7,701 bases of DNA from a candidate division Zixibacteria bacterium RBG_16_43_9 (lineage in GTDB: Bacteria; Zixibacteria; MSB-5A5; RBG-16-43-9), in assembly GCA_001775355.1 (NCBI GenBank), contig MEWM01000160.1:5996-13696 (forward strand), read 5' to 3'. Positions 1 through 6,022 of the stretch are shown in pieces. The position numbers were made by a program, and so were the translations under genes. Under the pieces are notes generated by a model, which was not told where the DNA came from, did not search any database, and saw nothing but the letters and a program-made list of their open reading frames with translations. The number at the start of each line of letters is the position of its first letter. The stretch's first letter is position 1.

Positions 1-180
1 CAGTCCTCTTCTTTCAGCGTCTTCGATCATATAGAGTGCCATCCGGTCCTTGATGCTCCCCCCGGGATTCATAAACTCTGCTTTGGCCAAAACCGTGGCG
101 GAGTTTTCCCCCACTATCCTTTTTAACTTGACCAGGGGGGTGTTGCTGATCGCTTTTAATATGTCGGGAACTATGTGCAT
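1..180 (-). CDS. Cysteine synthase / cystathionine beta-synthase family PLP enzyme, N-terminal 60 residues (3' end outside window)
   Basis: Reading leftward from the ATG at 180-178 gives an open frame of exactly 60 codons to the edge with no stop. It carries the two N-terminal hallmarks of fold-type II PLP enzymes that make cysteine or cystathionine: S-N-T-P-L-V-K-L at residues 12-19, and N-P-G-G-S-I-K-D-R at 38-46, in which K44 is the expected Schiff-base lysine for PLP. The stretch after it (M-I-E-D-A-E-R-R-G, 51-59) is also typical. The family condenses O-acetylserine (or serine) with sulfide (or homocysteine) in the cytoplasm. The GGSIKDR form is shared by cystathionine beta-synthases and several cysteine synthases, so the exact substrate cannot be decided from this fragment. 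The gene starts 17 bases after the stop of the pseudo-HtrA gene, so co-transcription is likely; no strong ribosome binding site is visible in that gap. Confidence 0.9.
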   Translation of the reverse strand, partial: MHIVPDILKAISNTPLVKLKRIVGENSATVLAKAEFMNPGGSIKDRMALYMIEDAERRGL

Positions 181-197
181 TCTGAAAGCTAACGATT

Positions 198-1229
198 CTA
201 AATACAACGGTTGGGGCATCTTCTGAAAACAGGCATATTCTTAGAGGTTTCGACCTTAACCAGTTTCTCCATCTTCTGACCATCCCGTGACAGGAGAAGT
301 CTAACCTCTGAACCTATGGGGGCTTTGGAGATCATCTTTCTGAACTCCGCTTCACCTTTTATCTTTTTCCCATCACAGCCTATAATCAGATCTCCCACCT
401 TGACCCCCTGTTTGAAAGCAGGACCATCTTTATCTACCTCTGACACCTTCACCCCTTCTCCCTCTGAGCGATTCTGTTTAAGCTTGCTGCGGCCTGTGTT
501 AGAGTAGATTCCTATCCAGCCTCTTTTGATCTGTCCATCCTGCTTGAGGATTCTTCCTACCACCTCGCAGGTGGATGCAGGTAAGACTAAGATTACATTA
601 TCCTTACCCTCCAGTTTCCCCTCTGCCAGACCTAAAAGCTCACCCTGATAGTTGAAAATCGGTGTGCCTGCCTGATAGGAGCAAAAATTAGCGGACACAA
701 CTAATAGCTCCTGGTCATAAGGGTCGATTCCCCCGATCCAGGAAGACCCGACCGTCCCCAGAGCCACCTGCAGGCCCTTGGAGTAATTGGTGTTTCCTAT
801 TATCAGACCCAAGGTGCCGTTTCTGATCTGCTCCTTTTTTGCCAGGCGCACCGGTTTCAAATTCCCTTTTTTCAACTTGATCAAGCTGACGTTGGTTTCA
901 AAATCGCAGTAGATGTCCGCAATCTCTGAATCATCTATGGTCGTGCCATCCTGGAGCTTAATTTTGAGCTCATTTGAATTCTGCAGGAGGTTTTCAGTGG
1001 TGAGGATAAAATCCTTGTCCAGTACCACTCCGGAGCCGATCTTCATACTTCCGTCCACCCGGTTAACTGCTGAGATCGAGACCACCGAGGGGCCAACCTT
1101 ATCCATAACCTCATATATCTCGGACTGCATCTTTTCCAGATGGCTACCCCGGCTACATCCGCTGAGGATAAAAACAGGCAGGATAAGACAAGCTGTCTTG
1201 ATAAAGGTAGAATTTAGAGAGAACTTCAT
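198..1229 (-). CDS. HtrA/DegP-family PDZ lipoprotein with all three catalytic residues replaced (pseudoprotease)
   Basis: The 343-residue product has a lipoprotein signal peptide with lipobox L-S-G-C (C25; the next residue is Ser, which does not argue for inner-membrane retention). A trypsin-like HtrA domain covers roughly residues 38-230 and a single PDZ domain roughly 237-328, close to the size of DegS. The landmarks align well: G-S-G-V at 65-68, then I-L-T-T-E-N-L-L at 75-82 where active HtrA has His (here N80); D-F-E-T-N-V-S-L-I at 109-117 where active HtrA has Asp (here N113); and Y-Q-A-G-T-P at 185-190 in place of G-N-S-G-G-P, so Ser is Ala (A187). The downstream N-x-x-G-E-L-L-G strand (193-200) is intact. 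The protein should therefore fold and bind but not cleave. Six cysteines follow the lipid-modified one, including a C-terminal C-P-N-R-C (338-342). It lies 30 bases after the anti-sigma gene, in the position held by active htrA/mucD genes in other sigma operons. The start is weakly supported by a ribosome binding site, but the signal peptide begins there. Confidence 0.92.
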   Translation of the reverse strand: MKFSLNSTFIKTACLILPVFILSGCSRGSHLEKMQSEIYEVMDKVGPSVVSISAVNRVDGSMKIGSGVVLDKDFILTTENLLQNSNELKIKLQDGTTIDDSEIADIYCDFETNVSLIKLKKGNLKPVRLAKKEQIRNGTLGLIIGNTNYSKGLQVALGTVGSSWIGGIDPYDQELLVVSANFCSYQAGTPIFNYQGELLGLAEGKLEGKDNVILVLPASTCEVVGRILKQDGQIKRGWIGIYSNTGRSKLKQNRSEGEGVKVSEVDKDGPAFKQGVKVGDLIIGCDGKKIKGEAEFRKMISKAPIGSEVRLLLSRDGQKMEKLVKVETSKNMPVFRRCPNRCI

Positions 1230-1259
1230 AGAAACTTTAGCGATTGGTTATGCTTTACC

Positions 1260-1739
1260 TCACTTCTGGCTGACAGTGTAGATTGTCAAGAGTCCATCGT
1301 CTTTAGCTGAGAGAAGCTGGCCCTCGTAGATGATCAGGTTATTGACCAGGCCGCCTGAACTGTAACCTCCGGATCTGAACACAGAGGAAAAGCTTATTGC
1401 TGCACCTATCAAAATTAAAACTGAGAAGACGTAAGCCGGAACCGGACCCAAAAGAGGCGTCCGGAGTAAAGCTAAAAGCTTATCCAGTTTTTCTCGTAAA
1501 TAACTTTTGAAATCGAACAAGGGGAAAGCTGAGTTTTTTTTCGGGCTGAACCCTTCCCAGTAATTAGCTGGTGGTTTAAAATCGAGCGCCTTCTGCAGCA
1601 GGCCTAAAGCAGCGTTATATTCTTCAAACTCTTTCAAACACTCCGGACAAATTTTGAAATGCTCCTTTAAAAAACCTTTTTTCCCCTCACTTAGATCTTT
1701 ATAGTCTAAGAAAAAATCTTCAGCCTTTTTGCACCTCAT
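1260..1739 (-). CDS. Transmembrane anti-sigma factor with putative zinc finger (zf-HC2/ZAS type)
   Basis: The 159-residue product begins with an anti-sigma zinc-finger module: C3, then H27-F-K-I-C31-P-E-C34, which is the H-x3-C-x2-C signature. A linker (about 35-97) with basic and aromatic residues precedes one hydrophobic segment at about 100-121, leaving a short outside tail of about 38 residues. The family binds its cognate ECF sigma factor in the cytoplasm and holds it inactive until a signal releases it. The gene overlaps the end of the sigma gene by 20 bases, with an AGGGA-like ribosome binding site inside the sigma coding region, so the two are translationally coupled and almost certainly partners. 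C3/H27/C31/C34 spacing resembles redox-responsive members such as RsrA, but non-redox members share it, so thiol sensing is only a possibility. The short tail has no recognisable sensor domain, so sensing may depend on another protein; the next gene, a PDZ lipoprotein, is the obvious candidate. Confidence 0.9.
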   Translation of the reverse strand: MRCKKAEDFFLDYKDLSEGKKGFLKEHFKICPECLKEFEEYNAALGLLQKALDFKPPANYWEGFSPKKNSAFPLFDFKSYLREKLDKLLALLRTPLLGPVPAYVFSVLILIGAAISFSSVFRSGGYSSGGLVNNLIIYEGQLLSAKDDGLLTIYTVSQK

Positions 1740-2379
1740 ATTTTATCCCTGCCTTCTCCAAAATGCTGGGATGATGCTTGACCAGTTCATCCCTGAGTTT
1801 AGCCCTGGCTCGGTGCAGATACCATCTCACCGTGGCCTGGGGCATTCCGGTTACCTGAGAAACCTCCTTTATATCCAATCCTTCCAGATCCCTTAGAACG
1901 AAAACCGATCTCTGCTTAGGATTCAGGCTCTCCAGCGCTTCATCCACTGCCAGGCGAATTAACCCTCTCTGATAGACTCTTTCGACATCATTTTTCTTTT
2001 CCTTTAGCTCGCCGATGATGTTATCCAGCACTTCCAGTTTGTGTTTCCGGAATTTTCTGATAAAGTCTATCGAGGCATTGATGGTGATTCGGTAAAGCCA
2101 GGTGGATAGTTTTTTGGTAGTATCGAATCTATGCAGGTTCTGATAGATTTTTACGAAGACCATCTGGGATATATCTTTGGCATCTTCGTAATCACCCACC
2201 ATGCGATAAGCTATTCCAGCTACCTGAACTTTATACCTCTGCACTATCTCCTGGAAAGCCTCCTGGTCACCTCCTTGAGCTTTTTTGATTATTTCTAAAA
2301 GCTCCTCCTCCTTTTTTTTAGATGAATTACTTAGTCTTTCCCTGGCTAATTTTTCATCCTTTGGATTATCAAAGGGCAT
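1720..2379 (-). CDS. ECF (group 4) RNA polymerase sigma factor, cognate of the adjacent anti-sigma
   Basis: The 219-residue product has the two-domain layout of ECF sigma factors. Sigma region 2 spans about 38-110 (D-Q-E-A-F then Y-E-D-A-K-D-I-S-Q-M-V-F and L-S-T-W-L-Y-R-I-T-I-N at 91-101). Region 4 spans about 143-197 (L-N-P-K-Q-R-S-V-F-V-L-R at 152-163, and helix-turn-helix T-V-R-W-Y-L-H-R-A-R-A-K-L at 183-195). Like other ECF factors it should direct core RNA polymerase to a small stress regulon. A charged Lys/Glu-rich leader of about 30 residues precedes region 2. The start is supported by GAAGAG five bases upstream of the ATG. The gene lies 70 bases downstream of the DUF523 gene and overlaps the anti-sigma gene, forming the head of a sigma/anti-sigma/pseudo-HtrA unit. 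I could not identify a convincing autoregulatory ECF promoter in the 70-base gap. Confidence 0.95.
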   Translation of the reverse strand: MPFDNPKDEKLARERLSNSSKKKEEELLEIIKKAQGGDQEAFQEIVQRYKVQVAGIAYRMVGDYEDAKDISQMVFVKIYQNLHRFDTTKKLSTWLYRITINASIDFIRKFRKHKLEVLDNIIGELKEKKNDVERVYQRGLIRLAVDEALESLNPKQRSVFVLRDLEGLDIKEVSQVTGMPQATVRWYLHRARAKLRDELVKHHPSILEKAGIKYEVQKG

Positions 2380-2449
2380 ACAATCTCTTCGCTATAAAAT
2401 ACGCTTGGTTTTAGGTTGTCGTTTGGTTACTTCTTTTTTTACAAAAAAT

Positions 2450-2860
2450 CTACCTCGGGTAAATCTTTATTCCCTTTTTGTCAAAGAGAGCTGAGGTCAC
2501 TCCTGGGATTTTGTTTTCTATTTTCTTTAGACCGAAGCCGCAGGAGGGGCTTACCCTCTTCAGATAAGCAGAGTCTATTTTAAATCTTTTCCCGATGCGA
2601 AAAGATAAATTGGCTCCTCTTAGGAAGAACCTGGTCAGATCCTCACCCGAAGAAGAAATCACTGATTTCCGTCCCTGCTTGATTTTTATCTGCGAGGCTT
2701 TTCTGGGAGTGGGCAGGCCGGCCAACTGTTCCGGACACAAGAGTAGACCCTTTCCTCTTTTGACTTGCAGATAGATATTTTTATCCTTTTTATCTTTCCC
2801 ATCATACCTGCATTTAACCCCAGCCAGGCAGGCTGAAGCAATGAATTTTATCGCTGCCAT
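2450..2860 (-). CDS. DUF523 family protein, TudS-like iron-sulfur desulfidase candidate
   Basis: The 136-residue product matches the full length and conserved blocks of DUF523: S-A-C-L-A-G-V-K-C-R-Y-D-G at 9-21, C-P-E-Q-L-A-G-L-P-T-P-R at 42-53, G-E-D-L-T at 72-76, and V-S-P-S-C-G-F-G at 103-110, ending with G-V-T-S-A-L-F then the I-K-I-Y tail. One characterised member, TudS, is a 2-thiouracil desulfidase whose [4Fe-4S] cluster is held by three conserved cysteines; C11, C42 and C107 sit in the corresponding blocks here, so a cytoplasmic Fe-S enzyme that removes sulfur from a thiolated compound is plausible, though the substrate is unknown and most family members are uncharacterised. There is no signal peptide, and the DUF1722 domain often fused to this family is absent. 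It sits 65 bases after the M23 gene and 70 bases before the sigma gene on the same strand. No clear ribosome binding site precedes the ATG. Confidence 0.9.
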   Translation of the reverse strand: MAAIKFIASACLAGVKCRYDGKDKKDKNIYLQVKRGKGLLLCPEQLAGLPTPRKASQIKIKQGRKSVISSSGEDLTRFFLRGANLSFRIGKRFKIDSAYLKRVSPSCGFGLKKIENKIPGVTSALFDKKGIKIYPR

Positions 2861-2925
2861 TTTTTAGATATGTAAGTTTTCGGGAAGGTAAATCTTCTTT
2901 TGGATTTATTCCACCTGTGATTATT

Positions 2926-3810
2926 TTAAAATCTCCCACCCCAGAGATATGCTTGTGGATTTACAAGCCTCCCCTTTAAATGGACCTCATAATGCAGGTG
3001 AGGGCCAGTTGAATAACCGGTATTTCCCACCCTGCCGATCACCTCTCCTCGTTCAACCTCCTGGTGGTCTTGAACCAGGATAACTGAGAGATGTCCGTAC
3101 GAGCTTTTGTAACCATTTCCGTGATCAAGCGTCACCAGTTTGCCCAGACCTTTTCGCCAGCCTACGAAACTCACCCTCCCTTTAGCTGCGGCTATTACCG
3201 GTGTGCCAATATCTGCCACTATATCCAGGCCCTGGTGCAGGCCCATCTCTCCGGTAAAAGGATCTGGCTCAATCCCGAATCCCCGACTGATATAGCCGTT
3301 AACTGGATAGACCGAAGGTGTATGGTCTAAGAAATCTTTTTTCTGGATGAGCTTCTGATATATGTATTCAAATCCTTCTTTTTCACCCCTTACCTCATCG
3401 ACTAACCTGTCGATGTCTATCATCTTCGTCTCTGGATAAAACCCGTTATCTTCCACCAGAAGCTGGGTTTCGTCGTTCTGCTCTCTGGACCCTTCAGATT
3501 TCAATCTCAGCAGGCTGTGAACCTTTTGTTCCATCTGACTTAACTCTTTTATCTCTTTATCCAGTTCACTCTGAAAGAACTCCAGATCTAAAAGTTTACC
3601 AGCCAGAATCCTGTTTTCCAACTCCAGGCTGGTAGCTTTGACCTGGTCAATCCTCTGTCCAAAAAGACCTAAGAAGCTGAAGCCAATCGAACCAAAGAAG
3701 AGAAAGAGACTAAATACCAAAAAGTAATTCAACCCTCTGGGCAGAGACCTCTTCAGGAGCCGAAACGTAACCTTGAGTTCAGAATATAGAAGATCTAATG
3801 GCTTTCTCAT
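2926..3810 (-). CDS. Membrane-anchored M23 (LytM-type) peptidoglycan endopeptidase with coiled coil
   Basis: From the ATG at 3810 the product is 294 residues: a short basic cytoplasmic N-terminus, one hydrophobic anchor (about 28-50), a Glu/Leu-rich probable coiled coil (about 52-105), a linker, and a C-terminal M23 domain (about 165-288). The zinc and catalytic residues are intact: G-L-H192-Q-G-L-D196, Y-G-H240-L, and G-P-H271-L-H273-Y-E-V. It should cut peptide cross-bridges of peptidoglycan outside the inner membrane; the anchor plus coiled-coil plan is that of many DipM/MepM-like or bactofilin-linked cell-shape hydrolases. The frame stays open upstream to a TTG at 3861, but that codon is part of a TTGACA -35 box and the added 17 residues precede the basic anchor, so the ATG is preferred. 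No strong ribosome binding site is seen at either start. It is the first gene of the minus-strand block. Confidence 0.92.
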   Translation of the reverse strand: MRKPLDLLYSELKVTFRLLKRSLPRGLNYFLVFSLFLFFGSIGFSFLGLFGQRIDQVKATSLELENRILAGKLLDLEFFQSELDKEIKELSQMEQKVHSLLRLKSEGSREQNDETQLLVEDNGFYPETKMIDIDRLVDEVRGEKEGFEYIYQKLIQKKDFLDHTPSVYPVNGYISRGFGIEPDPFTGEMGLHQGLDIVADIGTPVIAAAKGRVSFVGWRKGLGKLVTLDHGNGYKSSYGHLSVILVQDHQEVERGEVIGRVGNTGYSTGPHLHYEVHLKGRLVNPQAYLWGGRF

Positions 3811-3832
3811 CTTTAAAGAAGCTTTCGGAAAT

Positions 3833-3861
3833 AACTTACAGAAAGGGAAAGGGATTGTCAA
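3833..3861 (-). promoter_or_regulatory. Sigma70-type promoter for the M23 gene and probably the genes behind it
   Basis: On the minus strand a perfect TTGACA (3861-3856) is followed after 17 bases by TAAGTT (3838-3833), a weaker -10 hexamer. Transcription would begin around 3826, about 15 bases before the ATG at 3810. The same TTGACA-17-TAAG pattern occurs at 7305-7333, which makes it more believable as the local housekeeping promoter form. The -10 match is only partial. Confidence 0.6.
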
Positions 3862-4132
3862 GCGTTATTTTATCAGAATATATTCCCTTTTTAGAATTTT
3901 ATTCACCACCCGGACGAATTTATCCGAGTTTAAGGCTTGAAGGGTATATATGTGCCAGCAGGTTTTCTCTGGCAATTTAGAATTGAGTTTTCTTCTCTTA
4001 GTGTTATTGCTCACCTTTTTTCTCCCTTAAGTCTAACCTTTTTTTCCTCTGCTCGAGATTAAGAGCAATCTTTATGCCTAAGTGCAGAGAGTTTTCACCG
4101 CAACTTTTGCTTTTTTAATTCACTCCCTTGCA

Positions 4133-4163
4133 TTGAATTAAAATGAATTGGATTCAAAGAATC
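4133..4163. repeat. Cluster of TTGAAT/ATTCAA half-sites, candidate operator
   Basis: Within 31 bases there are TTGAAT (4133-4138), the palindrome TGAAT-TGG-ATTCA (4144-4156) and the overlapping palindrome GATTC-AAA-GAATC (4151-4163). The first two half-sites start 11 bases apart, about one helical turn. Another ATTCAA lies near 4252. This is a pattern expected of a regulator binding site between divergent genes, but the composition here is A+T-rich and short palindromes arise easily by chance. Confidence 0.3.
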
Positions 4164-4171
4164 TAAAGACA

Positions 4172-4202
4172 GGTCAAATTTTGTTGAAAAAAAAGATTGA
4201 CC
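4172..4202. repeat. Imperfect inverted repeat
   Basis: GGTCAA (4172-4177) is mirrored by TTGACC (4197-4202), with an inner TTTT/AAAA pairing separated by unmatched bases. It could be an operator or a weak hairpin. It is not followed by a U-run on either strand, so it does not look like an intrinsic terminator. Confidence 0.3.
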
Positions 4203-4343
4203 GTTGGCAATATTCTATTGGCTTTCCCCCATACTCAAATCCGATTTGGAGATTCAATTTTTTGTCAGTTATGGGAAATTTTTATTTGTAATCAAAAGGG
4301 AGTTTTGCTATCTTTTCTGAAACCTGTATCCTTGGATTAACGT

Positions 4344-4931
4344 ATGCAGAAAAAGAAGACCTGGGTGACTCAGGATGATCAGACTCTGGTGAGGGAGGCG
4401 CTGGAAGGGAAACAGAAGGCTTTCAAGCTTCTGATGGAGAGGCATAAAAATGCGGTGCAGCACGTCATCTTGAAGCTGGTTCATAATTACGATGAGTCCC
4501 TGGATTTAGTGCAGGAAACCTTTGTTAAGGCTTTTAGCTCCTTGGCAACCTATAAAACGAAATTCCGTTTTACCACCTGGCTCTATCGTATCGCGGCTAA
4601 CAGCTCCATCGACTATCTGCGCCGTAAAAAAATCGAGGCTTTCTCCCTGGATCAACCCCGGAAAACGGAGAAAGGTGAATTCGAAATCGAGATCCCGGAC
4701 CGAACATTTGACCCGGAAAAAGATTTTGATCTAAAGCAACGAGAGCTATCAGTGGAAGAGGCAATAGCCTCTCTTCCCAAAAGGTACCAAGAGGTTATCC
4801 TGTACCGTCACAAAGAGGACAAATCGTATGAGGAGATAGCTTCGATCCTGCATCTCTCCTTGGGCACGGTTAAAGCCAGAATTTTCAGAGCCAGGGTCCT
4901 GCTAAAAAAGAAACTCAAACATATGAGGTAA
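4344..4931 (+). CDS. Second ECF (group 4) RNA polymerase sigma factor, without adjacent anti-sigma gene
   Basis: The 195-residue product has sigma region 2 at about 24-95 (K-A-F-K-L-L-M-E-R-H near 25-34, S-L-D-L-V-Q-E-T-F-V-K-A-F at 52-64, F-T-T-W-L-Y-R-I-A-A-N-S-S-I-D at 76-90) and region 4 at about 135-191 (L-P-K-R-Y-Q-E-V-I-L-Y-R at 144-155; E-E-I-A-S-I-L at 163-169; L-G-T-V-K-A-R-I-F-R-A-R at 173-184). Length and layout are ordinary for the family. The start is the only Met near the expected N-terminus; only a weak GGAT precedes it. The next gene begins 7 bases after its TAA and encodes an exported solenoid protein rather than a zinc-finger anti-sigma, and the third gene is a membrane protein with no HC2 signature. 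How this sigma factor is held inactive is therefore not apparent; it may be controlled by transcription, by a distant anti-sigma, or by one of the downstream membrane/exported proteins. Confidence 0.95.
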   Translation: MQKKKTWVTQDDQTLVREALEGKQKAFKLLMERHKNAVQHVILKLVHNYDESLDLVQETFVKAFSSLATYKTKFRFTTWLYRIAANSSIDYLRRKKIEAFSLDQPRKTEKGEFEIEIPDRTFDPEKDFDLKQRELSVEEAIASLPKRYQEVILYRHKEDKSYEEIASILHLSLGTVKARIFRARVLLKKKLKHMR

Positions 4932-4938
4932 TAAAGAC

Positions 4939-6018
4939 ATGAAAAGACATAAAAAAGATTATTTTAAGATCTTTATCTGCGGAGTGATGCTTCTCTTTTT
5001 CCCCGCGCTCCTGAAGGCGAAGGAATTCAACTTCCCGCTGCAGAAGGAATTTACTTTGGAGGAACCTCTATCCCTGGAAGTTGAAGACCCCAGAGGGGAG
5101 ATCATTTTGGAATCACATAATCTAAACAAGATCATAATCCAAACCTCCAAGATAGTTGAGGCTAAGGACAGCAGGGAAGCAGAGGAGCTCGCCCAGAGAA
5201 TCAGAATAGATATCGAGAAAGCTGGGGCTTTAGTTCGCATCAAGACGAAATACCAGGGGACTGACAGAGGTGGTTTCTGGGAAAGACTCTTCTCAGGTAA
5301 AAAATCAGTAGAAGGATATGTGAGTTATCATATCTTCGTTCCCAAAGATATTCGCGAAGCAGATATCTCGGTAACCAGCGGAGAGATAAGGGCTTTCTAC
5401 CTTAAGGGGAAGTTGAATCTTAGTGCAACCTCCGGGGATATCGAATTGGCAGGGGTTGAAGGAAAAATCTTTTCCTCTGCTACCAGTGGCAATATTCAGA
5501 TCAGGGATTTAAAAGGCAAAATCAGCCTGGAGGGGACCAGTTCTGATATGCAGGTGAAAAATCTCGAGGGGGACCTGAGCATAGATTGCACCAGTGGCAC
5601 AGTGAATGTCGAAGAGCTTGAGGGTTATCTTAAGTCTTCTCAAACCTCAGGAGATCTGGAAGTTAAAGGAATAAAAGGGGATTTGAGCGTCACCACCACT
5701 TCCGGTGATGTCTCGATTGAGCAGACCGAAGGCGGCCTGGATCTGAACTCCACCAGTGGAAATATCGAAGCTAAAACCCGGATATCCAGTTCAAAGAACT
5801 ATTACCTTAAAACTACCAGTGGAGAAGTTTATCTTTCCATTTCCAAAGGAGCACAGTCGGATTTAAAAATAGAGACCACCAGCGGAGAGATCAGTCTGAA
5901 TGTACCGATGGTCTTAAAAAATGCGTCTCGCTATTTACTTTCCGGAAAGCTGGGTTCTGGAGGCGCGAAAATAGAAATAGAAACAGTAAGTGGAGATATA
6001 AGCATAGAGGAGTATTAA
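4939..6018 (+). CDS. Exported DUF4097-type beta-solenoid protein with regular 18-residue TSG repeats
   Basis: The 359-residue product begins with a basic stretch and a hydrophobic signal peptide (cleavage likely near L-K-A at 26-28). Residues about 30-140 form the N-terminal part of the DUF4097/putative-adhesin fold, ending in the typical Y-x-I-F-V-P-K-D block at 130-137. From 146 on the motif T-S-G-[DEN] recurs at 146, 164, 182, 200 (as T-S-S-D), 218, 236, 254 and 272, exactly 18 residues apart, then at 293, 314 and 350 (V-S-G-D). Each unit pairs a hydrophobic strand with a K/E-G-x-L turn, as expected for a right-handed beta-helix. It should sit outside the cytoplasmic membrane; molecular function in this family is poorly known (related domains occur in YvlB and LiaG of Bacillus envelope-stress loci). 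There is no enzyme motif. It is tightly spaced after the sigma gene, with GAGG in the last sigma codons serving as ribosome binding site. Confidence 0.88.
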   Translation: MKRHKKDYFKIFICGVMLLFFPALLKAKEFNFPLQKEFTLEEPLSLEVEDPRGEIILESHNLNKIIIQTSKIVEAKDSREAEELAQRIRIDIEKAGALVRIKTKYQGTDRGGFWERLFSGKKSVEGYVSYHIFVPKDIREADISVTSGEIRAFYLKGKLNLSATSGDIELAGVEGKIFSSATSGNIQIRDLKGKISLEGTSSDMQVKNLEGDLSIDCTSGTVNVEELEGYLKSSQTSGDLEVKGIKGDLSVTTTSGDVSIEQTEGGLDLNSTSGNIEAKTRISSSKNYYLKTTSGEVYLSISKGAQSDLKIETTSGEISLNVPMVLKNASRYLLSGKLGSGGAKIEIETVSGDISIEEY

Positions 6019-6022
6019 AAAA

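Larger units (their letters stand above)
3811..4343. other. Divergent intergenic region, no gene seen
   Basis: This stretch separates the leftward M23 gene from the rightward second sigma gene. I see no credible coding frame, tRNA or structured RNA. It is strongly A+T-rich. Contents: the M23 promoter at its left end; an inverted repeat TGCCAG/CTGGCA (3953-3958 and 3969-3974); ATTGCTC/GAGCAAT (4006-4012 and 4063-4069), too far apart to be convincing; a cluster of TTGAAT/ATTCAA half-sites at 4133-4163; an imperfect hairpin with GGTCAA/TTGACC arms (4172-4202). No hairpin is followed by a T-run typical of an intrinsic terminator. The promoter for the sigma gene must lie here, but the best guess (TTGTCA at 4262, TGTAAT at 4287) has a 19-base spacer and is weak. 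Confidence 0.7.

Noticed and set aside
14..283. Minus-strand open frame of 89 residues across the HtrA/cysteine synthase junction
   Set aside because: It is out of frame with both the convincing pseudo-HtrA C-terminus and the cysteine synthase N-terminus and has low-complexity, arginine-rich content.
2380..2449. ECF autoregulatory promoter upstream of the first sigma gene
   Set aside because: AACC and CGT elements are present on the minus strand, but their spacings (21 and 10 bases) do not fit the usual 16 or so, so no promoter is called.
3953..3974. TGCCAG/CTGGCA hairpin as an intrinsic terminator
   Set aside because: The 6-base stem is not followed by a T-run on either strand, and it lies between divergent gene starts where no terminator is needed.
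3798..3980. Plus-strand 60-residue open frame in the divergent region
   Set aside because: It has no ribosome binding site, overlaps the M23 promoter and gene start, and its translation has no recognisable features.
4319..4346. ECF-type promoter GAAACC-16-CGT immediately upstream of the second sigma gene
   Set aside because: The spacing fits an autoregulated ECF promoter, but the -10 abuts the ATG, so transcription would begin inside the gene and lose the start codon; no suitable downstream start exists before region 2.
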